64,000 bases of DNA, from the NCBI RefSeq assembly GCF_910592395.1, contig NC_088325.1:14324109-14388108 (forward strand). The letters are read 5' to 3'. This document shows positions 24,635-36,083 of the stretch, piece after piece; within the stretch, counting starts at the first letter, position 1; every line of letters begins with the position of its first letter. The notes beneath the pieces are model-generated. The model searched no databases and was not told where the DNA came from. It saw only the letters and a program-made list of their open reading frames with translations. The stretch comes from Lineus longissimus (taxonomy: Eukaryota > Nemertea > Pilidiophora > Heteronemertea > Lineidae). The position numbers and the translations under genes are program-made.

Positions 24635-26004
24635 GTACCACTTATCGACTAGAGCAGCCAGAGACAGCAACCCCTCCCCCAATCATACCCTTGGCACTCT
24701 TGTGATATGTAGAAAACGTAGGACAAGCCCTTCTACCTATAGTATCGAAGAAAAAATACTTACCCCTTCCTCCTCCAGTAGAACAGTGAGAATAGAAAAA
24801 AGCCGCTCAACCGAGAAAGGCTTATTTGGACTAACATATAGGCCCTATATGCTTTAAAAGAAACCGTATGTATTGGATTCGCAACAAATGTATGGTCAAT
24901 CAATGTTTTGTTTGTGAAGGGTTTCAGTAAAGGGAACAACCGCATAAAGTATGCATGTATTGATCTGTGAAGCGCCTTGAATAATGTTTTCTAAATATTT
25001 GATCGGTCGTCTCCCGGTCGTCTGGTATTGCCAATCGAAGGAGCAATCAGAGGGTTGACTAAAGGTCGGTTGCAATTTGTAACATCAACCGGTACAGGCC
25101 TGCCTGGTCGTGGACTGATTGTGTCTTTCGGACAAACTCAGGTTGTGACTACGTCTCAAGGACTTTTCACCAGATATCGGTGGGACAATCGGCAGTTTTA
25201 AATCATAAATTCATCGTAAAAAGGAAAGATGACCCCTTGGAAAAGATGTTCCAATCCAGTCTCGTTTGCTGAATCAGTTAGCAACTTGTATCAATAGGCG
25301 TCTGACTCATTGCGACTTGCGATCCAGGTGGACCCGACTTGAATCGCCCCAATGGTCCGAACCTGGGGTCGAACGCAGGACTTTTAGTTTCATACACCAC
25401 CGTCGATCTTCCATGGTGGCAGCACCAAACTGAGACGAATAACGTCTCGTCTCAATTGTCCTCGACCTACCCGAAGTTGATCACGACGCCTGCTTCGAGT
25501 CCGGTCTCCTCTTCCGTCCTTAACGGAGGCGCAGCCAACCGACCGTGAATCTGTCGGGATGTGGCTGTCTCATCTCCCACGCCATGTCGGCCAAACAACG
25601 GAGCGGCCAAGTCTGATTCTCCTGGCCGATTCAGTCTGTTTGCAACAAGTTTATCTCTATCACCGTGCTGACATGACAGGAAGCGGCCCCTCAACTGATA
25701 ATGAATGTTGTCTCTTCAAGGCTTCTGGTTGTGACGAAGTAAACACTTCTCAGTATGAACAGAAAACTTATCTACTGACTGTGTTGGCAAGACGCTGGGG
25801 GAGGTGTCGAGCCTGGCTTGATGGCAGTCTCAACTCTCACATCCGGCGTGTGGGCAAGACGGCAGTGTAGCCAGGTTCCATTCGTCATGTAGATCTGACT
25901 GTCTCGCATCATTTCTTCTAGAATGTAGCTTCCAAAATACAAAAAAATTGACATCTGTACATGGATGATTAGATAACAAGGTAAGGAAGAAGAAAAAAAG
26001 AGAA

Positions 26005-26070
26005 CTGCGGCAGATTCACCGGGAGTCGAACCCGTGAACAGCCGAGCCACAGTCTAACACTCTCCGCGAT
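26005..26070 (-). ncRNA. tRNA-like Pol III segment (copy A), probably degenerate
   Basis: On the minus strand there is a perfect Pol III B box (GGTTCGACTCC) within a T-arm-like hairpin, an acceptor-like pairing of GCGGAGA with TCTGCCGC (one bulged base), and a run of seven T (preceded by TTCTC) shortly downstream as a Pol III terminator. At about 66 nt it is short, and I cannot fold a convincing D arm or anticodon arm. A tRNA-derived SINE head or dead tRNA is more likely than a working tRNA. Confidence 0.35.
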
Positions 26071-26556
26071 GAACAGTCAAGACTTTCATGCTGTAATGAA
26101 GATTTTATTCGCCTCTTATATGCATTATACAAAAGAGCGCGCCGCAATTGCGACAAGGTCGCGCTGGTGGCAGAGTGATTAGCCGAAATAGTTCCAAGTT
26201 GTCGTATATTTCAATAGTTGTACAGAATTTTCTCACCATATCGTATCCATATACCTCAGTGATATGAAAGATTATGTTTGAGGTTGATTTAACGTTTAAA
26301 TGGCCATTTTTTTAAAGTTTTAAAAATCGAGGTCAGCAGGGTCAGAGTCAATCAATAAATGGTTTTGAAAGACACTGGCAGGGTCAGAAGAAATAGTTGT
26401 TGGCGCCGATGATGACAGCAATATGACTTATTTCCTCACCACCCGTGTGATTTGCTCTCGTCACGTAATGACCGTATTGAACTGCTGGTGAACCGTGCTG
26501 AATATGTTGCGGCTACCGCTCTCTCCATCATTACTGACGATATGTGCCCATGCCGG

Positions 26557-26730
26557 TGTTATGTTTTTGAGTGTTTCTGTTTTTGAGTGTTTCCCCTCAT
26601 TGTTTGGGAACGCTCAAAAATAGATTGACAAGTTTTTCTGTGTGTCCCCCCTATTGAAAAGTCGTGGTCTCTCTAGCTGCCTATTGTTTGGAAACACTGA
26701 CACATGGGGAACAACCACAGATGTTACACC
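26557..26730. mobile_element. Small insertion present in copy A only
   Basis: About 174 bp interrupting the duplicated sequence; the corresponding position in copy B (near 27826) reads straight through. The insert aligns along most of its length with about 3306-3436 (shared CCTCATT-TTTGGGAA, TCCCCCTA-TGAAAAG, GTCTCTCTAG-TG-CTATTGT). It is therefore a dispersed non-coding element with at least two copies here. Confidence 0.55.
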
Positions 26731-27195
26731 GGTCGTGCGAGGTCGTTTCAATGAAAAGGACGCACGCCACTGCCGTACCGGTACCTGAGAAAACTTGCCG
26801 TTTTAGCAGATTTGCGATGATTGAAACAATACATCTACCTCCTAGTTCATGTGTTCTCATATGACAAACCCAGGCATGGACACATAGCCTGAACTAACAT
26901 GCTGCCATCGGGAAAACTTGTATACGCACCAATTGTATACAGATAGCGCTCGAGCGTGTGACTGACTATTGGAGTCGATTGGCGTTAAAAGTAGGAAGTA
27001 GATGTTATTGGACCAACTTACTGTAAATATACGTCAACGACCGGCGTACCCCTTTAACCATCAAGGCACCAATGGTTTTCAATATCCCCTGCCTCTCGAT
27101 ATGACGAAGGAGTATAAAAAGCCTCAAACTCAGTATACCCTTTGACTAATTCTGCTTGGAAAAGTCACGGTCCGACACTAATACATTTTTGCCCC

Positions 27196-27897
27196 AATGT
27201 AGCTTCCAAAATACAAAAAAATTAACATCTGTACATGGATGATTAGATAACAAGGTAAGGAAGAAGAAAAAAAAGAGAACTGCGGCAGATTCACCGGGAG
27301 TCGAACCCGTGAACAGCCGAGCCACAGTCTAACACTCTCCGCGCTGAACCGTCAAGGCTTTCATGCTGTAATGGTGATTTTATTCGCCTCTTATATGCAT
27401 TATGCAAAAGAGCGCGCCGCAATTGCGACAAGGTCGCGCTGGTGGCAGAGTGATTAGCCGAAATAGTTCCAAGTTATCGTATATTTCAATAGTTGTACAG
27501 AATTTTCTCAACATATCGTATCCATATACCTCAGTGATATAAAAGATTATGTTTGCAGTTGATTTAACGTTTAAATGGCTTTTTTTTAAAAGTTTTTAAA
27601 GATCGAGGTCAGCAGAGTCAGAGTCAATCAATAAATGGTTTTGAAAGACAGGGTCAAAAGAAATAGTTGTTGGCGCCGATGATGACAGCAATATGCGGAT
27701 TTACGCCCCACCCGTGAGATTTGCTCTCGTCACGTCATGAGCATATTGAACTGCTAGTGAACCGTACTGCATGTGTTGCGGCTACCGCTCTCTCCATCAT
27801 CACCGATGATATGTGTCGGTGCAGGTCGTGCGAGGTCGTTTTAATGAAAAGGACGCACGCCACTGCCGTACCGGTACCTGAGAAAACTTGCCGTTTA
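27196..27897. repeat. Segmental duplication, copy B (empty site)
   Basis: Second copy of 25922-26804 in the same orientation, about 1.27 kb downstream. It lacks the 26557-26730 insertion and so preserves a pre-insertion site. It contains the second tRNA-like segment at about 27280-27345. Confidence 0.85.
27280..27345 (-). ncRNA. tRNA-like Pol III segment (copy B), probably degenerate
   Basis: Same B box and downstream T run (eight T here) as the copy at 26005-26070. It differs only at scattered positions, so both copies likely descend from one unit through the local duplication. Confidence 0.33.
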
Positions 27898-28440
27898 GAA
27901 GTAGGAACTAGATGTTAGGAAGAGGGGTCAAATGTGCAGGGCCAGGGGTTACCCAAAGACTTAACTTAAAGGAATATTTTATGGTTATATTGGCACATAG
28001 CATCGGGTGTGACCAATGATTCAAGATCAATGGACTGTGCGAACAGTATAGCATACCGCGAAGATGACGTCACTGCAGCTGCTGCCCTCTATTTCCCCAA
28101 CGCTGAATTGCAGGCAATGTCGGACAAACATGCGGTTTCGTAATGGATTCAGGCTTTCGAACTCGGGCAGTTAGATTCAATCTGGCACATGTCCGAGTGT
28201 TGGAAATACTACATAATTGTTCTGAATATTTCTCTCTCCGACTCTATGGTATCATTCATGCTAAAACAATGCAGGGTCAAAGATAATTGACTTTGAAATA
28301 AGCTCAAATGCGTAGAAATAAGTGTCGATGTCCGACTGTCACGTGACTAAAACGTCATCAATATCTTATTCAAATGACCTTGTGAGCTATAAATAGTAAC
28401 TTCGCGGGATGCTATTGACAGTGCATTCGATGGACTTCTC

Positions 28441-28523
28441 TTTATTCATGATGTTGTGAATAAAATGATGAAAAGGGAAGCGAAATTATAAGGATTCTTA
28501 GGCTGAACAACCCAGACTTTATT
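28441..28523 (-). terminator. LRRC58 candidate poly(A) signals
   Basis: AATAAA on the minus strand at 28518-28523 and at 28441-28446, about 480 and 555 nt past the LRRC58 stop codon. Confidence 0.45.
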
Positions 28524-28999
28524 TGGATATTGTGAGCACATGAATGAATATCATTACAAGACACAACAGCCTCATATAGGAAGGGTCATTGGTCATATTC
28601 TCCTCTTCAAAGCTTATCAACAAACTTGTGCATCATATCGGCTACAGACTGCAGTAAACTCAATGAATCCTTTGTCCTAGATGTTTGTGACGGATGAAAG
28701 GTACTTCTTTCACTTGAAATTACTCTCCACTGCCACTGAAAATACCAATGAGTTTTCTATCAACTATAGCCGATATGATATTACTGGTGTCCAGGACAAC
28801 TAAAGCAATGAGTCCATACAAAGCACTGTGCATTTCATGAAGCTTCCACCTGAGGGTGAGCTTGTGGGCAAAGTCGATTGTTATGGTCAAATCCATGTAC
28901 TTTATGTTTACACCAGACAGCCTATGACAGCACCTGAGTCTATGAGTGTTTGTGACACATGCAGTATCATCGATGAATTGTCTATAAGGACTGCAGATT

Positions 29000-31900
29000 T
29001 CAACCGAGTAAAACTTTTTGCATCCTCTTTGCTTCATCGTCAGTGTCGCTCTCCGAACCGCTAGCACTGGAACTGGCCAGAATCGACGGGTTGGAGGCAG
29101 TGCAATTTGGTGAGCAGAGATACTCCAGCAACGGAAGACGGTATTTGCCGCAGAAATCAACAAATTTGATGTGTTCCACCCGTGATGAGAAGTAAACACC
29201 TGAAATGGGAGAAAGTAAACAATGCAAAGGCTTTGCTAAATTTCTAAAGAAAATCTCATCAATTTTCAACTTGTAGGTCAGATATATTTGTTTAAAATAT
29301 TCTATGTCATAGTCTGAATTTACGACAGGAAAATCTCGAGAATTACTCGGGGTTGAGCAGGTATTACAGCTAATAAAACAGGCTGACAAATGAAAGCTGG
29401 AATTTAGGTCACTATCGATTTGATATTGTGACCTTAACACTGAAAATCAAACCACTTGACAGAACTGGGTCATTGATACTGTCTGACCTCAACATGAAGA
29501 GACACAAAATAAATCAATTTTGTCTTTCATGTGGCTTTTGTGAAGGACCACTTAAAGAACCAAAGGACAGAACTCTAGACCATGACTTGATAACGATGAT
29601 AATGATAACAATAACGACAGGAGCCAACATTTTGAATTCTTTTTAATAAGGATAACATCAGGCTCTTATGACGACACATTATACCAGGAGAGCATGAACG
29701 AGTCGGACTTAAACTCTTCCAGTGCTACACAAGCACCCTCTTTCTGAAATCATCACGGTTGCCAGTCAAGGCCAAGAATGGTGCCTCCGGCAACCAAGTT
29801 CTAGCCCATCTCTCTGATACATACCTTTGCACCTTGGGTTGACACAGTGATGCGCTGACGTCAAGTACTGTACAAGACTTCTGGGAAGATCCTGAGCCGA
29901 GTATTGGATGTTCTTGACTTTGATGACTCGGCCTGCGAGCTCTAACAACGATGGCGGGTCGTAGATGAAATCACGCACGAATCTGAAAGAAACGTGCCAA
30001 GGATTGATTTTCAAATCAGTCTTTGGAGTGATCTTTAGCAATGTTATGAATGTAGACCATATGGTCTAGACCTTGTTTAGTATTTGCTGGCACACGGCCA
30101 CTGCAAATTTTTAATCATTTTGACACCAAGTCCAAAGTCTGCTTGCTGATAAGCGCTGGCTTAAATGTTATGGATCAAAGTCCACTACTGACAACTGTGT
30201 CAAGGCAATTGTGCTGTATATCTAGGACACAGATTCAAACAGGTAGAACAGTCCCTCGGCTCTTTTAACACAGCATTTGTCTCTCTTAACCAGGTGCTAA
30301 TGTTTTACTGTACAAACTTGCTTTTTTAATATTTCAGGAACGCACTTAGTAAACTATAAAATGAATCAAAACATTGCAATTTTCAAGTGCTCAAGTTACA
30401 ACTTGTACTAACCTCACAACAAGTGGGTTATTCCTCAAACTGAGTTCATATAAATTCAACGTGACTAATTCAGGAGGTAGTGTCTGTAGCTGATTGTTGT
30501 GGAGACTGAGCGACTGGAGTTTGCGGAGATGGGTCAGCGTTGGCGGTAGACTTTCCAGCTGGTTATCACACAGAGTCAGACAAGTGAGGTTTTGGAGGTA
30601 ACCCATCTCAGCGGGGATCTCAGTTAGTTTGTTTCCCCCGAGATAGAGGACTTCTAATCTGAAAAGAGAAACAATATATTCTCAGGTTACAATTATATAT
30701 GATTAATATGTTTTATGCCAGTTGTCACCAAAAATAATTTGGGGGGGGGGGGGGGGCTGGTATTGTAGATCGGTCTAAATCTGAGCCAAGTGTTCAGACT
30801 TTTGGAGCGAGGGTTTGGCTGATGCAATACTGCTGAACAGCTGTACATGCAGCACGCACAACTCTGCCACAAGTAGTGATGCATGTAGTAGTAGTGCTAT
30901 AAAAATGCCAAGTCATCCTACATACTAACATGTGGGCTGGCCACGAGACTGCTAAAATGGGCCAGGTTTTCATTTACATGTACTACACCTAGCCCAGGGG
31001 CTTGGAAGCATGACACAGCATTTTTATAATAGGCTTTGCAGTTTGCACAACTGTTTGCCAACACCACTTTCCAGGGCTTGATGAAACAGATTAGAATACA
31101 CATCATCACATGTTCAGGTACCATTCACTCACTGCTGTCTGCGCAATTACGCTGTCTGGCACTACTGTACCTAAAATTAACCAGATTCAATAGATTCTTC
31201 GGTAGACTGCAAATTTAATCAGCTACCGGCATTTTAGAATGACATGAATTCGTGATCAATTGAAGCATAACTCACAATTGTTTTGCATTTGGACAAGGAC
31301 AAAACTTGGGGGAAAGGTTTCAACTTCCAACATCTCGTTGCAGCGATCCTTGTTATCATCGTCTAGTCTTCGTCTTACACTTCAGACACCATCCTTTGGC
31401 CATATCATTTCGTCAATTCAATCAATTCGTCCGATTTGTCTTCTAGCAAACAATCGTGAACTAATCTTGTCCTCAACTACGATTACGAATGTGCCAGTTT
31501 AATTTGCGGATATACCTACCTATACATGTGTTGTACTTGACTAGGCAACTGACGTATTTGATTTCCTCCGAGAAATAATCGTCTTAACGTTGATATTTCC
31601 GTGAATTGTGGAGGAAAATCGACTAAATTATTTCCACTCAAATTGATAGACATCAGTTCCATCTGTCCCAAGTCTTTTGGTATTGAATCATTATCCAAAT
31701 TATTGTTTTTTGCTATCAACGTTTTCAGATTACGTAGTCTCACTATTTCATTACTGAGCAAACCGATATCATTGTTACTAATGTCTAAATGCTTAAGGTT
31801 TTTAAATGTGCCAATAATGCCAGGCAAAAGAGTCAGATAATTGTGATCCATTTTGAGAATTTTCAAAGAGTCAGCTCTGGGTTGGAGAAAATTTGGAAAC

Positions 31901-32028
31901 GAGTTGAGGGCACCATAGGAAAGGTCCTCAGAATCTGAGCCATCCAATTCCTCCTCCTCGAAATCAGCCTCCATATTCCCGCCTCGAGTTCCACTCAGCC
32001 CTAATGCCGTGAACAAATTGCTAGTCAT
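29000..32028 (-). CDS. LRRC58: Leucine-rich repeat-containing protein 58 (LRRC58)
   Basis: Intracellular LRR protein. Four minus-strand exons (31520-32028, 30413-30658, 29825-29982 and 29000-29199) join in phases 2, 2 and 1 to give 370 aa, essentially the vertebrate LRRC58 length. After an acidic N-terminus (FEEEELDGSDSEDLS, residues about 22-37) come tandem LRRs with the LxxLxLxxNxLxxLP pattern, for example LKHLDISNNDIGLL, LRRLFLGGNQIRQLP and LQSLSLHNNQLQTLPPEL. The diagnostic C-terminal block follows: FVRDFIYDPPSLLELAGR, then CVNPRCKGVYF and a cysteine-containing stretch (FCGKYRLPLLEYLCSPNC) that may bind metal. The protein ends in a Ser/Asp-rich tail. It shares a 244-bp promoter interval with PEX19, divergently transcribed. 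I see no truncation. Confidence 0.95.
30741..30756. repeat. Poly(G) run in LRRC58 intron 1
   Basis: Sixteen consecutive G on the plus strand. Confidence 0.95.
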
Positions 32029-32272
32029 TGCCTTGCTGGTGGAGAAATAAACAGTTTTATGTCAGGACTGCTTCAACATTTGCATTGTTTCTGATCACGA
32101 ACTGTCCAGCTGATGGCCTTGACCTCAAATCTTGCGTCATCAAAGCTAGTCTTGCGCACGTTTCCTTTTAATTTTTTTCGTTACCAAAGCAACTTGCACT
32201 ATGACCATCGTTGGAAATAAATTAGTTGCGCAGGCCTGAAAAGAATGAGCCTCGTTTTCGCGTTATTTCAAC
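32029..32272. promoter_or_regulatory. Bidirectional promoter between LRRC58 and PEX19
   Basis: Only 244 bp separate the two start codons, which are divergently oriented. The interval must hold both 5' UTRs and the core promoter. No TATA box is evident. An X-box-like palindrome sits at 32180-32193. Confidence 0.75.
32180..32193. promoter_or_regulatory. X-box-like (RFX) site
   Basis: GTTACCAAAGCAAC matches the imperfect inverted-repeat RFX-site consensus (GTTNCC, short spacer, GCAAC) at most positions. It lies 152 bp from the LRRC58 ATG and 80 bp from the PEX19 ATG. RFX binding is an inference from the motif. Confidence 0.45.
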
Positions 32273-32298
32273 ATGGAGGACAGCGAGATAAATTCTGA
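32245..32298 (+). other. Upstream ORF overlapping the PEX19 start
   Basis: An ATG 28 nt before the PEX19 ATG, in another frame, opens a 17-codon reading frame that ends inside PEX19 exon 1. If the mRNA begins upstream of 32245, this overlapping uORF would reduce initiation at the main start. Confidence 0.35.
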
Positions 32299-34247
32299 AA
32301 AAATTGATCAAAATCTTGATCAAAATCATGGTTCAGGTTGTGCAAAAACCTCCAATCACTCGGACGTTGCTGAACAAATTGAACCTGAGCTAGATGACCT
32401 TTTGGATGGTGAGTAATCAACTGCTTGCATGCATTATTTTGTCATGAAAGGTTCATGTGATCTCATCCCTGCAAAAATGTATTGATTTTTACAGTGCATT
32501 TTTCATATGTATTTTCATATGCATTTCAGATTTTGTACACTTAATAAAAAGTGTTTGATTATTGTCATCCCTTTGCCACCTCCGACTGGTGTGACGTGAA
32601 TGATGTCATTGTTGACTAAAGTAGGCCGGGCAGTTGGTCCTGTTGCTGTACACTTGTCACAACTTGTCACTTCTTTCGTCAATGATGACCTTTTATAGGC
32701 AGGGCCGTGATTGGAGATTGTACCGTAAACGTTCCCTTTTTCTTCCAGATGCTCTGAGAGACTTTGACAAGCCGCCTGTAGTGGCCACAAGTAATGATTC
32801 AGCCAACCATGGTGAAGCAGCCGCGGCTTCGAGTGGCAAAGAATCGCTGGGGTTACCAGGAGCCAGTGCCGCGCTCCCTCCAGACCAAGAGGCTATGTTT
32901 AATGATATCTTCCGTTCATCCGAGCTTGGCGATGAAACGTCAAAATCCTTCGAGGAGGCAATGAAAGCACTGATGACAGAAGATCCCAATATGTACGAAC
33001 AACTAAGTAAATTGTCGCAGGCCGCCAACAGTGTCAGCGATACTAATGATGGCAATGACGACTCTCAAAAAGAATTCTTTGGAACTTTGCAAGAAACGTT
33101 GGGAAGTTTAGCTATGAATGCTCAAGATTTGCAGGCAAGTATTAAGCAGTAAAGACCAAGTGTTTAGCATATCCAAAATTGTCTAAAATCTACATTTTTT
33201 CAGCAGAATTGAATATTGAGGTTTTTTAATTAGATATGCTTACCCTTCACATTCTCACAACTTGTCAATGAATCTACCCCCATGGAGCAACCAGGTTTTG
33301 GTCAACAGACTCTAATGCTCAAGGTTTTGTCTCCTTTCTCTCCAGGGTGAATTGTCAGAAGATGACTTAGCTAAGGCAATGTCGAGTCTTGGGATCGACT
33401 TTGGGGCGGATGGTCCAGGCCAGGGCCAAGGCCAAGATGGTGATTTCCTCCCCATGATGCAAACAATGATGAAGAGCTTATTGTCCAAAGATATTCTGTA
33501 CCCGTCACTGAAAGAAATTTCTCAGAAGGTGTGTAACAATTACATTATTATAGCCATGTTAAGAACAGTGTCATTGTTGTAAGACTAAATTCAAAGAGAC
33601 ACCATTTCTACTTGGCAAGTGTTGCATAAACAATTGCGGTGCCGTGAGCCTTACACACTTGACTTATATTGTTTTGAGGCAGAAAATTGCTTTATTCTTC
33701 CATTCAGTTGCAGTTCATGGTTGTTTCTCCTCATTTCAGTATCCGGCATGGCTTGATGAGAATAAGGAGACAGTGGAGAGAGAACAGTACAAGAAGTATA
33801 TGGAACAGTACAGACTCATGAAGGACATCTGTGCTCAACTTGAGCAGGAGACGGAGGACGACGATGATGATGTGAAGAAACAACGATTTGAGAAAGTACT
33901 AGGACTTATGCAACAGGTTTGGAATCTTGTTTTAGTTGTCATTCTAGTTTGACACTGCGCTTTAGGCTTAGCATCCTTGATAAAAATGTCATGGTATGTC
34001 CCCAATTGCCCGACACAGGTATTGCCCACAACCTAGAATTGTCCACTTCAAAATGACCATTCCTTGAAAAGCTATCGATCATATTCATAATCAAAATCAA
34101 CATCTTGCAATCGCTTTATCTTTCCAGATGCAAGAGTGCGGCCAACCACCCCCAGACATTGTTGGCGAGATGGCCCCCGGTTTAGAATTTGATGAGAATG
34201 GTATACCCAAGCTGCCCGGTGCTTCAGAACAGTGTTGTGTCATGTAA
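32273..34247 (+). CDS. PEX19: Peroxisomal biogenesis factor 19 (PEX19)
   Basis: Cytosolic chaperone and import receptor for peroxisomal membrane proteins; it docks on PEX3. Five plus-strand exons (32273-32408, 32749-33134, 33346-33528, 33740-33916 and 34128-34247) give 333 aa. The N-terminus has the acidic helix used for PEX3 binding (ELDDLLDDALRDFDK, residues 39-53), split by intron 1. The C-terminal half is the conserved cargo-binding helical domain (MMKSLLSKDILYPSLKEIS, then YPAWLDENKE, then EKVLGLMQQMQECGQPP). It ends in CCVM, a CaaX box whose final Met predicts farnesylation. Intron 2 uses a GC donor (CAG then GCAAGT after 33134) instead of GT; reading through it would stop after five more codons. 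Slightly longer than human PEX19, mostly in the low-complexity N-terminal half. Confidence 0.97.
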
Positions 34248-35372
34248 CCCTGCCATACTATACTTAGTGAAGATGCATTAGGTTTGGTTCAGATGTACAC
34301 TTATATTGGAATGTACCTAGTTTAGTGGTTGCACCGGGTCTACAAATTGCCAAATAAGTGTACATCTGTGACGAGCCTAACAGATCAAGTGTTTACTTCT
34401 CTACCGTATCCACCTCTACTTTACACCCCATTACACTGGTGCAGGCCTCTCAATTACATGATTCCTACACCGTATAACGGTGTAGGCCGTACAGGATGTC
34501 CCCGAATTAGGCGTTTTTTGACCCCTAACATAATCAAATCTCATCCAAATGGCCTAATTTTATAGTTTTACCCTAATAATTATGATTTTTCAGGTGTATG
34601 TGGTGACATCAGTCACTGACTTTGATTTATGACCTCGCTGTTCAGGCAAATTTGCACGATGAAATGTCCCCAAATTAAGCTAAAAAGCAAAAAAACATGT
34701 CCCCAAAATAGGCTAAAAAAATACAGGGTGTAGAGGCCTCCACGTAATTGAAAGGCCTGTGGTGCCCAAAATTATTGCAAAAACACCAATATTTGTGATC
34801 TCACTCCCCTTTTCTTCTGCTTTTTAATGAGCAAATGGTCACTTTATAATGGTTTGACTCTGCTTGATTAGTTTATATTCACGATTTCTCACCATGTTAT
34901 TTATGCAGGTTCAAACTGGCCAGATATAACGGGTTGTATTTTACAGGGAAAATGAGTTGATACCAGCCATCTGGCATCACCCAGTGCGGCATTATGACTG
35001 GTGTCTGCAGATTTTGATTAGGTCATTGTACTTTTAGGCTACCCAAATTTTTTTTGGTTACTTGTCCCACCCAATATGATATTCGTGCATCAATTGGGAT
35101 GAAGAACTGGTTCATTTTTTGGCCTTCATTTTAAAATCGATAATTCATTGTGCGATTAGGTGTCCAATGCTTCCAACACTAAGTATTTATAAATCAAATC
35201 ATCATGTTCACTGCCATAAGCTTTCGGTATCATCACATCTTTCAATTCCACTTTCGGCTGTGATAGGCAGACTGTAGTCCAGGGTTGCCATACTCTGTAG
35301 CGATGCAGTTTAATCTTGATGCGGGTTGAATAAGTGCCCAGTAGTGCCACTTACTTTCTGGACACTTCTATC

Positions 35373-35554
35373 TACAGTAGAACCTCTCTATTAAGGACAC
35401 CCTTGGGACAGACAAGTGCTGTCCTTAATAGAGAGGTGTCCTGATTAGAGTGGTCGAATTTAATGGAAACAACCAATTTGGGACTAAAACTAGTGTCCTT
35501 AATAGAGAGGTTGTCCTCAATTGAGAGGTGTCCGCTAAGAGAGGTTCTACTGTA
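35373..35554. mobile_element. MITE with 16-bp inverted repeats, copy 1
   Basis: TACAGTAGAACCTCTC (35373-35388) is the exact reverse complement of 35539-35554. The interior repeats AGGACACC and GTCCTTAATAGAGAGG in both senses, so most of the 182-bp element can fold on itself. There is no coding sequence. Ends in TA, consistent with Tc1/mariner-type termini. Confidence 0.75.
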
Positions 35555-35721
35555 CTTACATAGCTGAATCTTGCAGCTATGGGTTCTCAGCAGTGTTATG
35601 GGTTTCAGTTTCACGGTGGCCAATTATTTGTTTGAAGATTTATCCCTACACGATGCCTGGTATTTAAGTTTTATGTACCGCACCAAACAATCAAACAACT
35701 TCATGAAACAAGCAGACTTTC

Positions 35722-35727
35722 AATAAA
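35722..35727 (+). terminator. PEX19 candidate poly(A) signal
   Basis: First AATAAA downstream of the PEX19 stop codon on the same strand. Confidence 0.4.
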
Positions 35728-35984
35728 GAAGACCGTAATGTATCCAAGAGCCAAGTTCATATCATTTTCAAGTTGTCCTTTCGTTTGTCCAAACCACATC
35801 AAATCATGTGATGAGAGTTTCTTCATCTCATATTGTAGAGGTCAGGCCTGAAGTTTATAGCTTTTGAGGGCAAGGCAAATTCTACCTTTAAAGGGGTACA
35901 TGCCCTGGGCCATGACCTTTTGAAGTGCTGTAATAAACTTGGCACCAAGGCACCAATGCTCTCAGTTAGTTGAGGGCAATGAGT

Positions 35985-36083
35985 CCTGTAAGGCATCCTG
36001 AGGAAATTAGGGGTTAAAGTCTGCTTGTGTGCAGGGCCAGAGAAGCGAACATTGACCCCTCATTCCTCAGGATGCCTGTAAGG
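35985..36083. mobile_element. 81-bp inverted-repeat element with 9-bp target-site duplication
   Basis: The element at 35994-36074 begins CATCCTGAGGAA and ends with its perfect reverse complement TTCCTCAGGATG. It is flanked on both sides by CCTGTAAGG (35985-35993 and 36075-36083), a 9-bp direct repeat. It is non-coding. A related fragment lies at 24590-24634. Nine-base duplications are typical of Mutator-like transposons. Confidence 0.7.

Larger units (their letters stand above)
25922..26804. repeat. Segmental duplication, copy A (with insertion)
   Basis: From AATGTAGCTTCC onward this segment is a near-identical copy of 27196-27897. It carries about 174 bp (26557-26730) absent from copy B. 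Beyond 26804 it also has about 180 bp not found in B before similarity resumes at GAAGTAGATGTTA near 26994. Includes a tRNA-like segment at 26005-26070. Confidence 0.85.
22807..28440. other. Intergenic region between ADAM and LRRC58
   Basis: No firmly supported gene. It contains a segmental duplication (25922-26804 and 27196-27897), tRNA-like segments within it, a fragment related to the 81-bp element at 36 kb (about 24590-24634), and a small GC-richer stretch (25.3-25.9 kb) with open frames on both strands but no recognisable domain. A weak exon candidate on the minus strand lies around 24169-24315: a hydrophobic frame ending at a GTGAGT donor, with no partner exon found. Confidence 0.5.

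Noticed and set aside
28720..29199. 159-codon minus-strand frame
   Set aside because: Shadow of LRRC58 exon 4; the correct frame ends at 29000 and joins upstream exons in phase.
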